The notes: generated by a model not told the origin, from the letters alone. A stretch of 64,000 nucleotides of DNA from Siculibacillus lacustris (GCF_004328075.1 NZ_SJFN01000022.1:24192-88191); one strand, 5' to 3'; counted from the first letter of the stretch, positions 1-10,917 are shown. Numbers and translations are program-made.

Positions 1-63
1 ACCCTCGAGGCGATGCCGGCCGGGTCGGCGCGGCGAAGAGCGGAAGGACGGGCGGAGGCGCGA

Positions 64-651
64 TCAGGGTTCGGCGCGGCGGTCGACGGCGCGGACCAGA
101 TCGAGGATCAGATCGAGCCCGTGCGGCCACGGCCCGAAGCCCGATTCGGCGTTGACGTGACCGGCGTCGCCGACGTCGACCAGATCGGCCTGCCACAGCC
201 GGCTCCAGTGTTCGGCCCGAGGAAAGCGCATCACCGGATCGTTGTGGCTGGCGATCACCAGGCTCGGCACCCCGAGCGGCGTCTGCGGCACCCGATCTTC
301 GGCCTCGAACCGGGTCGGCTCGGCCGGCGCCACCAGCATCAGGCCGGCGACCATCGGATGGCCGTCGGCGGCGACGCAGCACGACGCCAGCGCGCCCAGC
401 GAATGGCCGATCAGCAGCGCCGGCCGCCGCCGGGTGGCGAGCAGGCGCTGGATCGCCGCGATCCACAACTCGACGTCGGGATTGTCCCAGCGCCGCTGGG
501 TGATCCGCTGGAAGGCATGGCTCTGGGTCTGCCACAGCGACTGCCAATGTTCCGGGCCACTGTCCTTGAAGCCCGGCACCAGGACGAGATCGTATCGCCG
601 CGAAGCTTCCGCGACGGCCTCCAGAGTCTTGCGGGTGTGGAGTACGATCAT
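64..651 (-). CDS. RBBP9/YdeN-type alpha/beta hydrolase
   Basis: Small serine hydrolase of the RBBP9/YdeN group (195 aa, usual for this family). Visible: a nucleophile elbow GHSLGA, an Asp in SHNDPVM and a C-terminal His in GDAGHVNAESGFG, which together give a complete Ser-Asp-His triad. It has no signal peptide, so it is probably cytoplasmic. It lies 73 bp downstream of citG on the same strand and may be the last gene of the citrate operon. Nothing in its sequence ties it to citrate, and the substrate is unknown. Nothing recognisable lies between position 1 and its stop. Confidence 0.85.
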   Translation of the reverse strand: MIVLHTRKTLEAVAEASRRYDLVLVPGFKDSGPEHWQSLWQTQSHAFQRITQRRWDNPDVELWIAAIQRLLATRRRPALLIGHSLGALASCCVAADGHPMVAGLMLVAPAEPTRFEAEDRVPQTPLGVPSLVIASHNDPVMRFPRAEHWSRLWQADLVDVGDAGHVNAESGFGPWPHGLDLILDLVRAVDRRAEP

Positions 652-724
652 GGCGTCGGAGGCCGCGTTCGAGCCGAGGGAAGAGGTCGCGTTTCGGTCA
701 GGGTAGGCGTGGCGCCGTCGGACT

Positions 725-1681
725 TCAACTGCGACGACGCGGCGGCGGATCTGCCGCCAGCGCGGGCAAGCGATGGAGAAACCACGTCAACGCCAGGAGA
801 TCGGCGCTGCCGCCGGGGCTGAGGTTGGCGGCGATGAAGGCATCGTCGAGCCGCTCCATCGCCGCGACGAAGTCCGGGGCGTCGATGCCGCCACGCCGCC
901 GCAGCGCCGCCGCCGCGGCCCGCGCGAAGGCCGCGCCTTGCGGCCCGCCACGCGCCACCAGATTGGTGTCCGGGTTGTGCTCGAGCAGATGCAGGAAGGC
1001 GGCGTGCAGCGCCCGCTCGGTGCCGACGCCACGATCGAGCGCCGCCGTCAGCACCGGCAGCGAACCGTGGCGCACCGTCGCGAAGCCCGAGGCCGCCTCG
1101 CCGCGCGCGCCGGTCAGGCCGAAGCGGCGGTGGATCGCCGCGCCGGCGGTGGTCGCTTCGTGGGTCGGTCCGAGCTCGCGTTCGACCAGCCCCGCGGCGA
1201 TCGCCGCGACGTCCTCACAAACCGCTTCGGCGTCGAGCGCGTCACCGCGACCGACCACCCGCCCGGCCGCCGCCGCCGCCAGTCCGAAGGCGAAGATCGA
1301 GCCCTTGTGGGTGTTGACGCCGCCGGTCGCGGCATACATCGCCCGTTCGGCTTCGAGCCCGGTCGGCCGGAGCGTCGCCAGCACCGCCTCGGCCGGCAGC
1401 GCCGCCGCCGCCCGCCCGAGCCGGAAGAAGGGAGCGGCGAAGGGCGCGATCGCCGCCGCGCTGGCCGCGAAGGTCGAGAGATCCATGTCGCGATGCGATC
1501 CGGTGTTGCGCCGGTCGACCAGCCCCGGTTTGGGGGTGAGCAGAAATTCCCGCTCCAGCGCCTCATGGGTCAGGGCCGCCACCGCCGCCGCGAGGCCGGC
1601 GCCGCGCCGACCCACGACCGCCGACCGCCGGGCGGGCCGCGGTTCAGGTGCGCGGGTCGGGATCGTCGGCATGCGCTGCAT
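725..1681 (-). CDS. citG: Triphosphoribosyl-dephospho-CoA synthase CitG
   Basis: Makes the precursor of the citrate lyase prosthetic group from ATP and dephospho-CoA; CitX then transfers it to CitD. The family signature is visible: HEALEREFLLTPKPGLVD followed by NTGSHRDMD near residue 60, then NTHKGSIFAFG and GEAASGF further on. At 318 aa it is slightly longer than usual because of a low-complexity Arg/Ala-rich N-terminus, so the true start may be a later codon. As annotated it overlaps citX by 38 bp, and another ATG a few codons in (MPTIPTRA) is possible. It is the last dedicated cit gene of the operon. Confidence 0.9.
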   Translation of the reverse strand: MQRMPTIPTRAPEPRPARRSAVVGRRGAGLAAAVAALTHEALEREFLLTPKPGLVDRRNTGSHRDMDLSTFAASAAAIAPFAAPFFRLGRAAAALPAEAVLATLRPTGLEAERAMYAATGGVNTHKGSIFAFGLAAAAAGRVVGRGDALDAEAVCEDVAAIAAGLVERELGPTHEATTAGAAIHRRFGLTGARGEAASGFATVRHGSLPVLTAALDRGVGTERALHAAFLHLLEHNPDTNLVARGGPQGAAFARAAAAALRRRGGIDAPDFVAAMERLDDAFIAANLSPGGSADLLALTWFLHRLPALAADPPPRRRS

Positions 1682-2207
1682 CGAGCCTCTCCTCCATCAC
1701 CGTCAACAGTTGGTCCAGCGGATGCGCCTGCGACCGCGCGCAGGCGTGCCCCGGCGCATCGCAGACCAGACAGCGCCGCGGCGCCGCACCGAGATCGCGC
1801 CGCGACAAGGTGGCGCCGTCCGGCCCGGTCACGTCGATGTCCCACAACCGCCCGAGCGGATGGCCGTCCTCGAGGGCGACCGTCGCCCGCTTGACCGCCA
1901 GCGGCTCGGCCGCCACCGCGAAGATCGCTTCGAAGCCGGTCGCCGCACTCTCCGTGCCGACCGTCGCGTGGGCCCACCCGGCCTCGGCGAACAGATGCGC
2001 GAGCGCGGCGAGCGCGGCGCTTTGCGCGTCGCTGGCAATTCCGCACAGTTTGACCGGACCCGGCATCACCGGTGTGACGACCACCACCGTGGCCGCCCCC
2101 GCCGCCAGCGCCGCATCCCGTCGCGCCACCCGCCGTTCGCGGGCGGCGAGCACCGCCGCGAGCGGCGGCACCGGCCCGGCCCGACGATCGCGCGGCGCGT
2201 CCGTCAT
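1644..2207 (-). CDS. citX: Holo-citrate lyase synthase CitX
   Basis: Apo-citrate lyase phosphoribosyl-dephospho-CoA transferase, which attaches the prosthetic group to the CitD acyl carrier protein (187 aa). Visible: an N-terminal helix rich in Arg/Ala (AAVLAARERRVARRDAAL), the MPGPVK region and a Cys-containing LCVCDAP-like stretch (RRCLVCDAPGHACARS), typical of CitX. Its ATG overlaps the citF stop in an ATGA junction, so translation is probably coupled. Here citX and citG are separate genes, whereas they are fused in Klebsiella-type or some enteric clusters. Confidence 0.88.
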   Translation of the reverse strand: MTDAPRDRRAGPVPPLAAVLAARERRVARRDAALAAGAATVVVVTPVMPGPVKLCGIASDAQSAALAALAHLFAEAGWAHATVGTESAATGFEAIFAVAAEPLAVKRATVALEDGHPLGRLWDIDVTGPDGATLSRRDLGAAPRRCLVCDAPGHACARSQAHPLDQLLTVMEERLDAAHADDPDPRT

Positions 2208-3724
2208 CCCTTCACCTGCCGCACCGCGTCGATCACCGTGCCGTCGCGATAGCGGATCAGCCCGACCACCCGGTCGAGGAACTCGATCGGTTGCGGCTTG
2301 CCGGTCAGCGAGATCGCCCGGGCATAGAGCTCCTCGATGGTCATCACCGGCAGACCTGCCGCCTTCAGCCGCTCGGCGACCTCCGGCCGGTTGGGATTGA
2401 CCGCGATGCCGTGATCGGTGACCAACACGCCGATGGTCTCGCCCGGCGTCACCACCGTGGTGCATTTCTCGACCACCGTCGGGATGCGCGAGCGGATCAG
2501 CGGCCCGACCACGATCGCCAGCGCCGCCCCGGCCGCCACGTCGGAATGCCCGCCCGAGGCGCCGCGCATGACGCCGTCCGACCCGGTGATGACGTTGACG
2601 TTGAAGTCGAGGTCGATCTCCAGCGCCGACAGGATGACCATGTCGACCCGGTCGCAATAGGCGCCCTTGGAGGTCAGGTTGGCGTAGGTGTTGGTCGAGA
2701 TCTCCCAGTGCTCGGGATTGACCCGCAGCGATTCCGCCGCCACCGCGTCGAAGCTCTGGGTGTCGATGATCCGGCCGATCAGCCCCTTCTGGTGCAGATC
2801 GACGATCGGGCCGGTGATGCCGCCGAGCGCGAAGGCCGCCTTGATCCCCTTCTTGACCATCCGGTCCTCGAGGAAACGGGTGGTCGCGGTGGCCGAACCA
2901 CCGGTGCCGGTCTGCAGCGAGAAGCCCTCTTCGAACAACCCGGCGTGTTCCATCACCTCCGCCGCCAGACGGGCGATCAGCAACTCGCGCGGGTTGGAGG
3001 TCATCCGCGCCGCGCCGACCGAGATCTTCGAGGGATCGCCGATCTGGTCGACCTTGACCACGAAGTCGACCTGATCCTGCCGGATCGACGCCGGGGCGTT
3101 GGGGAAGGGCACGATCTCCTCGGCGAGCAGGATCACCTTGCCGGCCCGCGCCGCATCGACCATCGCATAGCCGAGCGAGCCGCAGCGCGACCGCCCGGAG
3201 ATGGCGTTGGCATTGCCGAAGACATCGGCCGTCGACACGCCGAGGAAGGCGACGTCGAGGGTCAATTCGCCGCGGTCGATCAGATGCACCCGGCCGCCGT
3301 GCGAATGCACGTTGATCGGCGTCTCCATCAGGCCGTGCGAGATCGCGTCGGCGAGCTTGCCGCGCATGCCCGAGGTGTAGATCCGCCGGATCACCCCCGA
3401 CTTGATGTGCTCGATCAGCGGAAAGTTGCAGGACAACAGCGACGACGGCGCCAGCGTCAGGTCGCGGAAGCCCATCGCCGCGAGCTTGTCGACCACGAAG
3501 TTGATGGTCTTGTCGCCTTCGCGGAAGGCGTGGTGGAACGAGATGGTCATGCCGTTCTTGAGCCCCGAGGCGCGGATCGCGTCCTCGAGACTGGCGGCGA
3601 GCTTGCGGCCGTGCTTCTGGGTCTGGGTGGCGAGATGCGGCGCCCGCGCCGTCACGCCCGAGAAGGCCTCGAGGCCGGCGGGCAGGGACACGTCGGCGAG
3701 CCGGGCTTCGGTCGAATGGGTCAT
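2204..3724 (-). CDS. citF: Citrate lyase alpha subunit (citrate:acetyl-ACP transferase)
   Basis: Alpha subunit of citrate lyase (506 aa, normal length). It exchanges acetyl for citryl on CitD before CitE cleaves citryl-ACP into oxaloacetate and acetyl-ACP. The CitF family is recognisable throughout: GLKNGMTISFHHAFREGDK near residue 55, SGVIRRIYTSGMRGKLAD, the GSDGVMRGASGGHSDVAAG glycine-rich segment around residue 380, and EKCTTVVTPGETIGVLVTDHG near the C-terminus. The start was chosen at MTHSTEARL, 14 bp after citE. Its stop overlaps the citX ATG. Confidence 0.95.
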   Translation of the reverse strand: MTHSTEARLADVSLPAGLEAFSGVTARAPHLATQTQKHGRKLAASLEDAIRASGLKNGMTISFHHAFREGDKTINFVVDKLAAMGFRDLTLAPSSLLSCNFPLIEHIKSGVIRRIYTSGMRGKLADAISHGLMETPINVHSHGGRVHLIDRGELTLDVAFLGVSTADVFGNANAISGRSRCGSLGYAMVDAARAGKVILLAEEIVPFPNAPASIRQDQVDFVVKVDQIGDPSKISVGAARMTSNPRELLIARLAAEVMEHAGLFEEGFSLQTGTGGSATATTRFLEDRMVKKGIKAAFALGGITGPIVDLHQKGLIGRIIDTQSFDAVAAESLRVNPEHWEISTNTYANLTSKGAYCDRVDMVILSALEIDLDFNVNVITGSDGVMRGASGGHSDVAAGAALAIVVGPLIRSRIPTVVEKCTTVVTPGETIGVLVTDHGIAVNPNRPEVAERLKAAGLPVMTIEELYARAISLTGKPQPIEFLDRVVGLIRYRDGTVIDAVRQVKG

Positions 3725-3738
3725 CGGTCGGTCCTCGA

Positions 3739-4611
3739 TCACTTGCGCACGCCGGAGGCTTCGGCCCGGCGCAGCACGACGCGCGCATGGTCGATCACCG
3801 GGGCATCGATCATCTTGCCGTTGAGCGAGACGACACCGAGCCCCTGCCGCTCGCCGGCGGCGGCCGCGGCGACCACCCGGCGGGCATAGTCGACCTCTTC
3901 CTCGGTCGGCGCGAAGGCGTTGTGCAACAGCTCGATCTGGCGCGGATTGATCAGCGACTTGCCGTTGAAGCCGAGCCGCTTGATCAGATCGACCTCCTTG
4001 AGGAAGCCGGCCTCGTCGTTGAGATCGCCGAACACCACGTCGAAGGCGTCGATCTTGGCGTAGCGGGCGGCGTGCAGCACGGCGCAGCGCGCGTAGAACA
4101 GCTCGGTGCCGTCGCCGCGTTCGGTCTGCATGTCCATGACGTAGTCGAACCCGGCCAGCGCGATGCCGATCAGCCGCTTCGACGACGTGGCGATGGCCAG
4201 CGCATTGACCACGCCCGAGGCGCTCTCGATCGCCGCCATCAGCTTGGTCGAGCCGACCTCGCGACCGCATTCCCGTTCGATCCGTTCGACCTCGGCTTCG
4301 AGTGCGTGGACGTCGGCCGCGGTATCGGTCTTGGGCAGGCGGATGACGTCGGCCCCGGCCCGCACCACCGCTTCGAGGTCCTTCATGCCGAAGGGCGTCG
4401 ACAGGGGGTTGATGCGGACGACGGTCTCGATGTCGCGGTAGATCGGCATCTGCAGGGCGTGGAACACCAGCATCCGCGCCGAATCCTTCTCGCGCAGCGA
4501 GACGGCGTCCTCGAGGTCGAACATGATCGAATCAGGCCGATAGACGAAGGCGGTCGACAACATCGCCGCGTTCGAGCCCGGCAGGAACAGCATGCTGCGG
4601 CGCAGTTTCAT
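3739..4611 (-). CDS. citE: Citrate lyase beta subunit (citryl-ACP lyase)
   Basis: HpcH/HpaI-type aldolase-fold beta subunit (290 aa) that cleaves citryl-ACP to oxaloacetate and acetyl-ACP. Motifs: [16 protein letters not shown] at the N-terminus, [14 protein letters not shown] (acidic metal/substrate region), VIRLPKTDT, and a metal-binding Glu in [14 protein letters not shown]. The ATG overlaps the citD stop (ATGA). A second in-frame ATG five codons upstream ([10 protein letters not shown]) is possible but would deepen the overlap. Confidence 0.95.
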   Translation of the reverse strand: MKLRRSMLFLPGSNAAMLSTAFVYRPDSIMFDLEDAVSLREKDSARMLVFHALQMPIYRDIETVVRINPLSTPFGMKDLEAVVRAGADVIRLPKTDTAADVHALEAEVERIERECGREVGSTKLMAAIESASGVVNALAIATSSKRLIGIALAGFDYVMDMQTERGDGTELFYARCAVLHAARYAKIDAFDVVFGDLNDEAGFLKEVDLIKRLGFNGKSLINPRQIELLHNAFAPTEEEVDYARRVVAAAAAGERQGLGVVSLNGKMIDAPVIDHARVVLRRAEASGVRK

Positions 4612-4901
4612 GACAGCGCACTCCATTCGGCGGTCCATTCGTCCACGGCGCGCTGCACCGCGGTCTGCACCCGGGCGCGGATCACGCAGTCGAGCGCGCC
4701 CTTGTCCTCGATCACCACCAGACCGTCGACGATGGCGAGCTTGGCCAGCGTCTCGCGCACCACCGCCTCGATCTGGGTGCCGAACTGGTGGATCACCTCG
4801 CTCTGCAACACCACCTCGAGCCCCTCCTCGCGGGGGGCGATGCGCACCATCAGGTCGCTCGACTCGAGCGTCCCGGCGAGCGCCTCTCTCACGATCTTCA
4901 T
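4608..4901 (-). CDS. citD: Citrate lyase acyl carrier protein (gamma subunit)
   Basis: The 97-residue acyl carrier subunit of citrate lyase. The N-terminal segment [15 protein letters not shown] corresponds to the enteric CitD site, where Ser14 carries the phosphoribosyl-dephospho-CoA arm; Ser14 is present here. The C-terminal DDKGALDC-like segment is also present ([15 protein letters not shown]). It sits between citC and citE, the standard order. Confidence 0.93.
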   Translation of the reverse strand: MKIVREALAGTLESSDLMVRIAPREEGLEVVLQSEVIHQFGTQIEAVVRETLAKLAIVDGLVVIEDKGALDCVIRARVQTAVQRAVDEWTAEWSALS

Positions 4902-4925
4902 CTGCGAAGTCCCTCTTCTCGTCGA

Positions 4926-6008
4926 TCAGGCGGAGGCGCGGTTGACCGCGGCCTCGCCCGGGCCGCCACGGGCGGCGGAAGGTCGATCCTGACGGTATTT
5001 GGCCATCAGGAGGGCCAGAGTGGCCGGCGGCACCAGGCCGCCGATCCGGGCGAAATCGCCGGTCGCCAGCAGGCGGCGGACCTCGGAGGCCGAGATCGGC
5101 ACCTCGTCGTGGACCACCCGCGGGATCTCGACGACCGCGATCGCCGGCGCCGGCGAGACGTCCTCTCGCAGCCAGTGCTGCATGTCGGCGTTGTACTTGT
5201 GGGTGGTGCGGCAGAACGGCTCGGTGCCGACGAAGCGATGGGTGATGCCCAGCGCCGGGGCGATCCAGTTGCGGAAGAGCAGCAGGTCGATCGCCGTGAA
5301 ACAGTCGCCGACCACCCCCTTCTCCTTGAAGAAATAGGCCGAGAAGGTCGCCCGCGACACCATGTATTCCGAGCCCGGATGCAGGGTCAGGTGCGGGATC
5401 CCCTCGATGCCCGACTTCACCAGGGCGAAGCGGTCGCGGTAGCTGATCAGCGAGGCGTCCTCGGCGACCACGAACACGTGGAGATGATCGCAGGCCGCCG
5501 CCGCCCGGTCGACCAGATAGCGGTGGCCGCGGGTGAACGGGTTGGCGTTCATCACGATCGCCCCGATCACCGCGCCGTCGTGGCGCAGCCGCCGCAGCCC
5601 GTCGCAATAGCTGCGGATGCCGATCGGGGTGTTCTCCATCAGCGTCACGTAGCCGGGCACTTCGGCCAGCGGATAGAAGCCGCAGGAGCGGAAGAAGTCG
5701 ACGTTTTCGGGTTTGGTGTAGAGGAAAAGATGGCTGTGGCCGCGCTCGTGGGCGAGGTGGACGACCTCGGTCAGGAGGCGCAGGCCGAGCGCCTCGCCGC
5801 GCAGCTCCGGATCGATCGCCGTGCACTTGACGACGTTCTTCTCGAGGCCCGCACAGGCGATCAGCCGACGCGCCCGCCGGAACACGACGAAGGCCTCCAC
5901 GCCCTGCTCGTAATCGAGGCCGGAGCGCGCCAGCAGGGCACAGACCTCGTCGCGCTCGTCCGACTGAAGCGCCGGATCGATGGCGTAACTTATGATTTCT
6001 TCCGTCAT
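4926..6008 (-). CDS. citC: [Citrate (pro-3S)-lyase] ligase CitC
   Basis: Acetylates the thiol of the CitD prosthetic group using ATP and acetate to activate citrate lyase. An N-terminal GNAT-like domain ([22 protein letters not shown] region) is followed by a nucleotidyltransferase domain with the signature [17 protein letters not shown] near residue 155. The start was set at [12 protein letters not shown] (360 aa, close to the E. coli length), with AAAGACGG just upstream. An in-frame ATG 75 bp further upstream has no ribosome-binding site. It is separated from the transporter gene by about 205 bp that contain a strong stem-loop. Confidence 0.93.
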   Translation of the reverse strand: MTEEIISYAIDPALQSDERDEVCALLARSGLDYEQGVEAFVVFRRARRLIACAGLEKNVVKCTAIDPELRGEALGLRLLTEVVHLAHERGHSHLFLYTKPENVDFFRSCGFYPLAEVPGYVTLMENTPIGIRSYCDGLRRLRHDGAVIGAIVMNANPFTRGHRYLVDRAAAACDHLHVFVVAEDASLISYRDRFALVKSGIEGIPHLTLHPGSEYMVSRATFSAYFFKEKGVVGDCFTAIDLLLFRNWIAPALGITHRFVGTEPFCRTTHKYNADMQHWLREDVSPAPAIAVVEIPRVVHDEVPISASEVRRLLATGDFARIGGLVPPATLALLMAKYRQDRPSAARGGPGEAAVNRASA

Positions 6009-6163
6009 GTTGCCGTCTTTCGAGGTGGCGCGAACATAATGGCCGATTCGACGAAAGTCATTACTGCATTTCACATACGGCAATGAGAATTCTCTTCGTC
6101 ATATCGTCATCTGTCGGCCGCCACGCCGGTCCGTCGACGGGCGCGACCGGCGCCGTCGATCGG

Positions 6164-6204
6164 GGTCCGGCCCACCACTCCGCAAGGAGCCGGCGGGCCG
6201 GACC
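6164..6204 (-). terminator. Stem-loop between transporter and citC
   Basis: A perfect 10-bp inverted repeat, GGTCCGGCCC at 6164-6173 and GGGCCGGACC at 6195-6204, encloses a smaller CTCC-GCAA-GGAG hairpin. It begins 10 bp past the transporter stop. There is no clear U-run, so it may be a partial terminator or an mRNA-processing/stabilising element that sets transporter versus lyase expression. Function is inferred. Confidence 0.5.
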
Positions 6205-6213
6205 AGGTCGAAA

Positions 6214-7581
6214 TCACACGATCCGCGAGAGGACGATCAGCACCACCGTCACGGTGATGGCACCGCCGATGCGGGTGGCGATCTGGGCGAAGGGCATCAG
6301 CCCCATGCGGTTGGCGGCGGTCAGGATGGCGACGTCGCCGGTCCCGCCCTGGCCCGAGTGACAGGCGTTCACGATCGCCGATTCGATCGGGTACATGCCG
6401 ATCCGGCGACCGACGAAGAAGCCGGTGGCCATCAGCGTCACCACCGTCGAGACGATGATCGCCAAGTGGGTCGGGTTGAAGGCCGCCACCAGCTTGTCCC
6501 AGGGGGTGATCGACACGCCGACCGCGAACAGCAGCGGGAAGGTGACGGCGACCTGGAAGAACTTGTAGACGATGCCGGCGCCGGCCTGGAGCCGCGGCGA
6601 CACCGCGTGGCCGAGCTTGATCGCCACGGCGAGGAACAGCATCGCCACCGGACCGGGCAGGCCGGTCAGTTTGAACACCAGCATGCCGACCAGATAGAAG
6701 GTGCAGGCGGTGACCAGCGCGCCGGCGATGGTGGCGATGTCGATCGACGCCGGGTCGACCTTCTCTTCCGACGCCGCGATGTCGTTGGACACGCCGGGCT
6801 GCAACTGGCCTTCGCCGGTCAGGTGCGGATAGCGCTTGCCCAGGGTGTTGAGGGCGCCGGACAGCAGAATCGCGGTCAGCGAGCCGAGCATCACGCAGGG
6901 CAGCACGGTGGCGAACAACTCGCCCTGCGGCTGATGCAGGATCTCCGAATAGCCGATCGACAGCGGGATCGCGCCTTCGCCGACGCCGCCGGCCATGATC
7001 GGCACGACGATGAAGAAGAAGGTCTCGTAGGCCGTCTTGCCGAGCGCCATGCCGACCATCGTGCCGACGAAGCCGGCGACGATCGAGCCGACCGCCAGAG
7101 GGATGAAGATCTTCAGGAAGCCCTTGATCAGCACCTGCCGATCCATGGCGAAGATCGATCCGACGATGATCGCCGCGATGAACAGGTAGAGGAACTGGCT
7201 CTGCTTGGAAAATTCTGTGGTCACCCGCACGACTTCCGCCGGCAGGATCTTGTAGAAGGCCAGCGCCGACGGGATGAAGGTCGCAAAGATCGCCGCCGCC
7301 CCGACCTTGTTGAGGATCGGTGTGCGCTTGCCGAGCTCGCCGCAGGCGAAGCCGCCGACCGCCAACAGGCCGATCGCCATGGTGATCTCGCCCGACAGCT
7401 TGCCGATCCAGGAATAATAGCCGATCAGCCCGACCAGGATCACGAAGATCGGCAGCGGCACGATGCCGATCTTGAAGTCGACGATCTTCCACCAGCCGCG
7501 CGGCCAGAACTTCTCGGGGACGGCCTTGGCCGCTTCGGTCTTGCTGTCGCTGATCAGCGACCCGTCCATGGGTAGGGTCAT
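6214..7581 (-). CDS. 2-hydroxycarboxylate (2HCT) family transporter, probably citrate
   Basis: Secondary transporter of the CitS/CitP/MleP family (455 aa), in the inner membrane with about 11 hydrophobic segments. Both family hallmark loops are visible: GGVGEGAIPLSIGYS near residue 195 and HSGQGGTGDVAILTAANRMGLMPF near residue 410, the reentrant GGXG regions. Linkage to the full citrate lyase set makes citrate the likely substrate, by Na+ symport or precursor/product exchange; malate cannot be excluded from sequence. The start MTLPMDGSL has a strong AGGAGGAAT ribosome-binding site. It is the first gene of the cit operon. Confidence 0.92.
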   Translation of the reverse strand: MTLPMDGSLISDSKTEAAKAVPEKFWPRGWWKIVDFKIGIVPLPIFVILVGLIGYYSWIGKLSGEITMAIGLLAVGGFACGELGKRTPILNKVGAAAIFATFIPSALAFYKILPAEVVRVTTEFSKQSQFLYLFIAAIIVGSIFAMDRQVLIKGFLKIFIPLAVGSIVAGFVGTMVGMALGKTAYETFFFIVVPIMAGGVGEGAIPLSIGYSEILHQPQGELFATVLPCVMLGSLTAILLSGALNTLGKRYPHLTGEGQLQPGVSNDIAASEEKVDPASIDIATIAGALVTACTFYLVGMLVFKLTGLPGPVAMLFLAVAIKLGHAVSPRLQAGAGIVYKFFQVAVTFPLLFAVGVSITPWDKLVAAFNPTHLAIIVSTVVTLMATGFFVGRRIGMYPIESAIVNACHSGQGGTGDVAILTAANRMGLMPFAQIATRIGGAITVTVVLIVLSRIV

Positions 7582-7688
7582 CGATTCCTCCTGACGATCT
7601 CTGGTCTTCTTGATTTCGCGCCTCGCCTCGCCCCGGGCGTGCGATCGGCCCGAATCCGCGCGGCGACGTCGGATCGACCTTCTCTCCA

Positions 7689-7703
7689 GCAACCGACATG
7701 CCA
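7689..7703 (-). promoter_or_regulatory. Sigma-54 (-24/-12) promoter of the citrate operon
   Basis: Read on the minus strand this is TGGCATGTCGGTTGC, which matches the sigma-54 consensus TGGCAC-N5-TTGC at all invariant positions and in spacing, with one C-to-T change. It lies about 108 bp upstream of the transporter ATG. An NtrC-family activator gene is divergently encoded next door, which supports the call. Confidence 0.8.
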
Positions 7704-7771
7704 CCTGCCCGATCGCCGCCGAGCCCTTGACCGACAAGGACTTTTCGGCGATCGGCGAGGTTGCGGCCGGG

Positions 7772-7827
7772 GTCCGCGGACGGGTTTCCGGAAATGCCGT
7801 CCGGACCGCTTCCGGAAAACCGGAAAT
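7772..7827. promoter_or_regulatory. Palindrome cluster, probable activator sites (UAS)
   Basis: Four palindromes in tandem: GTCCGCGGAC (7772-7781), TTTCCGGAAA (7785-7794), GTCCGGAC (7799-7806) and TTCCGGAA (7810-7817), followed by a further CCGGAAAT half site ending at 7827. Centres are spaced 13, 13 and 11 bp. They lie roughly 95-150 bp upstream of the sigma-54 promoter start point, where NtrC-family enhancer sites usually are. They also sit just before the kinase gene promoter, so autoregulation is possible. Confidence 0.6.
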
Positions 7828-7853
7828 CCGCGCGACGGGCCGCGCCGCCCCGA

Positions 7854-7883
7854 TTGCGCCGGCCGGACAGCGGGCTCTATCAT
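7854..7883 (+). promoter_or_regulatory. Candidate sigma-70 promoter for the sensor kinase gene
   Basis: TTGCGC (7854-7859), an 18-bp spacer, then TATCAT (7878-7883), about 54 bp upstream of the kinase GTG start. The whole 7582-7936 divergent intergenic region holds this, the sigma-54 promoter and the palindromes; no gene was seen in it. Confidence 0.4.
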
Positions 7884-7936
7884 CGCGCCGCGGCGCATGC
7901 GGCCGCGGCCGGCCGCGATCCGGCGAGGAGGACGAC

Positions 7937-9584
7937 GTGAGCGTGATCGCCGACGTGACCATCCGCACGCGACTGATCGTCGCGATGGCGGTCAGCCTGA
8001 TGCTGCTGGTCGCCGTCGGTCTGTCGTCGCTGACCGCCATGACCACCGTCGACCGCGCCACCGAGGAGCTCTATGGGCGCTGGCTGCCGTCGGTGCGGAT
8101 TCTCGCCGAGATGAAATACACCATGGCCAGCCACCGCCTGCGCTTCGTCCGCGCCATCCTGACCCCCGAGCCGGAAGACCGCGCCGAGGTCTTCGCCATG
8201 GCCGACCAGCGTGTCGCCGACGTCGGCGGTCTCGCCCGCGTGTTCGAAGCCCGTCTCGTCGACCCCGAAGAGCGCCTCGGCTTCACCGCCGCGATGGAGC
8301 GCTGGCAGATCTACCTCGGCGAAGAAAAAGCCGTCCGAGAGAACCTCGCGCGCCTCGGCGCCGGCGAACTCTCCGCCCTGGTCAACGGCCGCACCCGCCT
8401 CGCCTTCGACGACGTCAATGCCGCGGTCAACGCCGCCATCGCCTACAACGACCGCGGCGCCGATCGCTCCGGGGCGGCGGCGGTGGCGACCTTCGATCGC
8501 GCCATGCGCCTCAACCTGTCGCTGTTCTGCGCCGCGCTGTTGTTGATGGTCGGCTTCGTGGTGATCGTGGTGCGTTCGATCAGCCGGCCAATCGACCGCA
8601 TCACCGAGACCATGCACCGCCTCGCCGAGGGCGACCGCACCGTCTCGGTGGCCGGCCTCGAAGGGTCGAACGAGATCGGCCGGATGGCCGCCGCGGTCGA
8701 CGTGTTCCGCAACTATCTGATCGAACGCGACTCCGCCCGCGCTGCGCTGGAGCGGGTCAACGAGGCGCTGGAGGAGAAGGTCGAAGCCCGCAACGCCGAA
8801 CTCAGTGCCGCCAACCAGCATCTCCAGGCCGAGATCGTCGAACGCATCCAGGCGGCGCAGCAGTTGAAGGCGATGCAGGAAGAGTTGATCCGCACCGAGA
8901 ATCTGGCGGTGATCGGCCAGCTCTCCGCCGGCATCGCCCACGAGCTCAACCAGCCGCTCGCCGCGCTCGGCACCCTGTCGCAGAACGCCGTACGCTTCTT
9001 CGATCGCGGCGACCACGACACCGTGCGCTTCAACCTCGAACGCATCGGCCATCTGGTCGAGCGCATGGGCGTGCTGACCGGCCATCTGCGCTCCTTCGCG
9101 CGGCGGTCGAGCGGCGACCTCGAGGACGTCGACATCGCCCGCTCGGTCGACAACGCCCTGGCGCTGCTCGGCCACCGCACCAGCCGCGAGGCCGCCCGCG
9201 TCGTGGTCGATCCGCCGGCGACGCCGGTCTCGGCCCGCGCCAACGCCATCCGCCTCGAACAGATCCTGGTCAATCTGGTCGGCAACGCCCTCGACGCCAC
9301 CCGCGGCATCGCCGACGCCCAGGTCCGCGTGTCGTGGGAGGCGGTCGACGGCCGCACCGTGGTCCGCGTCGTCGACAACGGCGTCGGCCTCACCCCCGAC
9401 ATGGAGACGCGGGTGTTCGAACCCTTCTTCACCACCAAGAAGAGCGGCGACGGCCTCGGTCTCGGCCTCGGTCTGGCGATCTCCGCCGACATCGCCCGGG
9501 CCTTCGCCGGGACCCTCAGCGCCACCGGGCTCCCCGACGGCGGCGCCCTGTTCACCCTCGACCTGCCCTCGAGCGAAGAGGCGA

Positions 9585-9601
<17 letters not shown>
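7937..9601 (+). CDS. DctB-like sensor histidine kinase
   Basis: Membrane sensor kinase (554 aa). Order: TM1 (about residues 11-33), a periplasmic four-helix-type sensor domain (about 35-190), TM2 (about 191-212), HAMP (SISRPIDRITETMHRL), coiled coil (about 270-330), a DctB-type H-box with AHELNQPLAALGTLSQ, then a HATPase with NALDA, DNGVGL and GLGLGLAIS. The sensor domain is a short helical bundle, not the PDC/PAS fold of classical DctB or CitA, so the ligand cannot be read off. The GTG start is preceded by GGCGAGGAGGA. It overlaps the regulator gene by 17 bp and is divergent from the citrate operon, which it probably controls. Confidence 0.88.
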
Positions 9602-10916
<1,315 letters not shown>

Positions 10917-10917
10917 C

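Noticed and set aside
2204..4270. Very long minus-strand frame joining citF to upstream sequence
   Set aside because: The extra N-terminal part is an out-of-frame reading of citE with Arg-rich shadow composition; citF starts at 3724.
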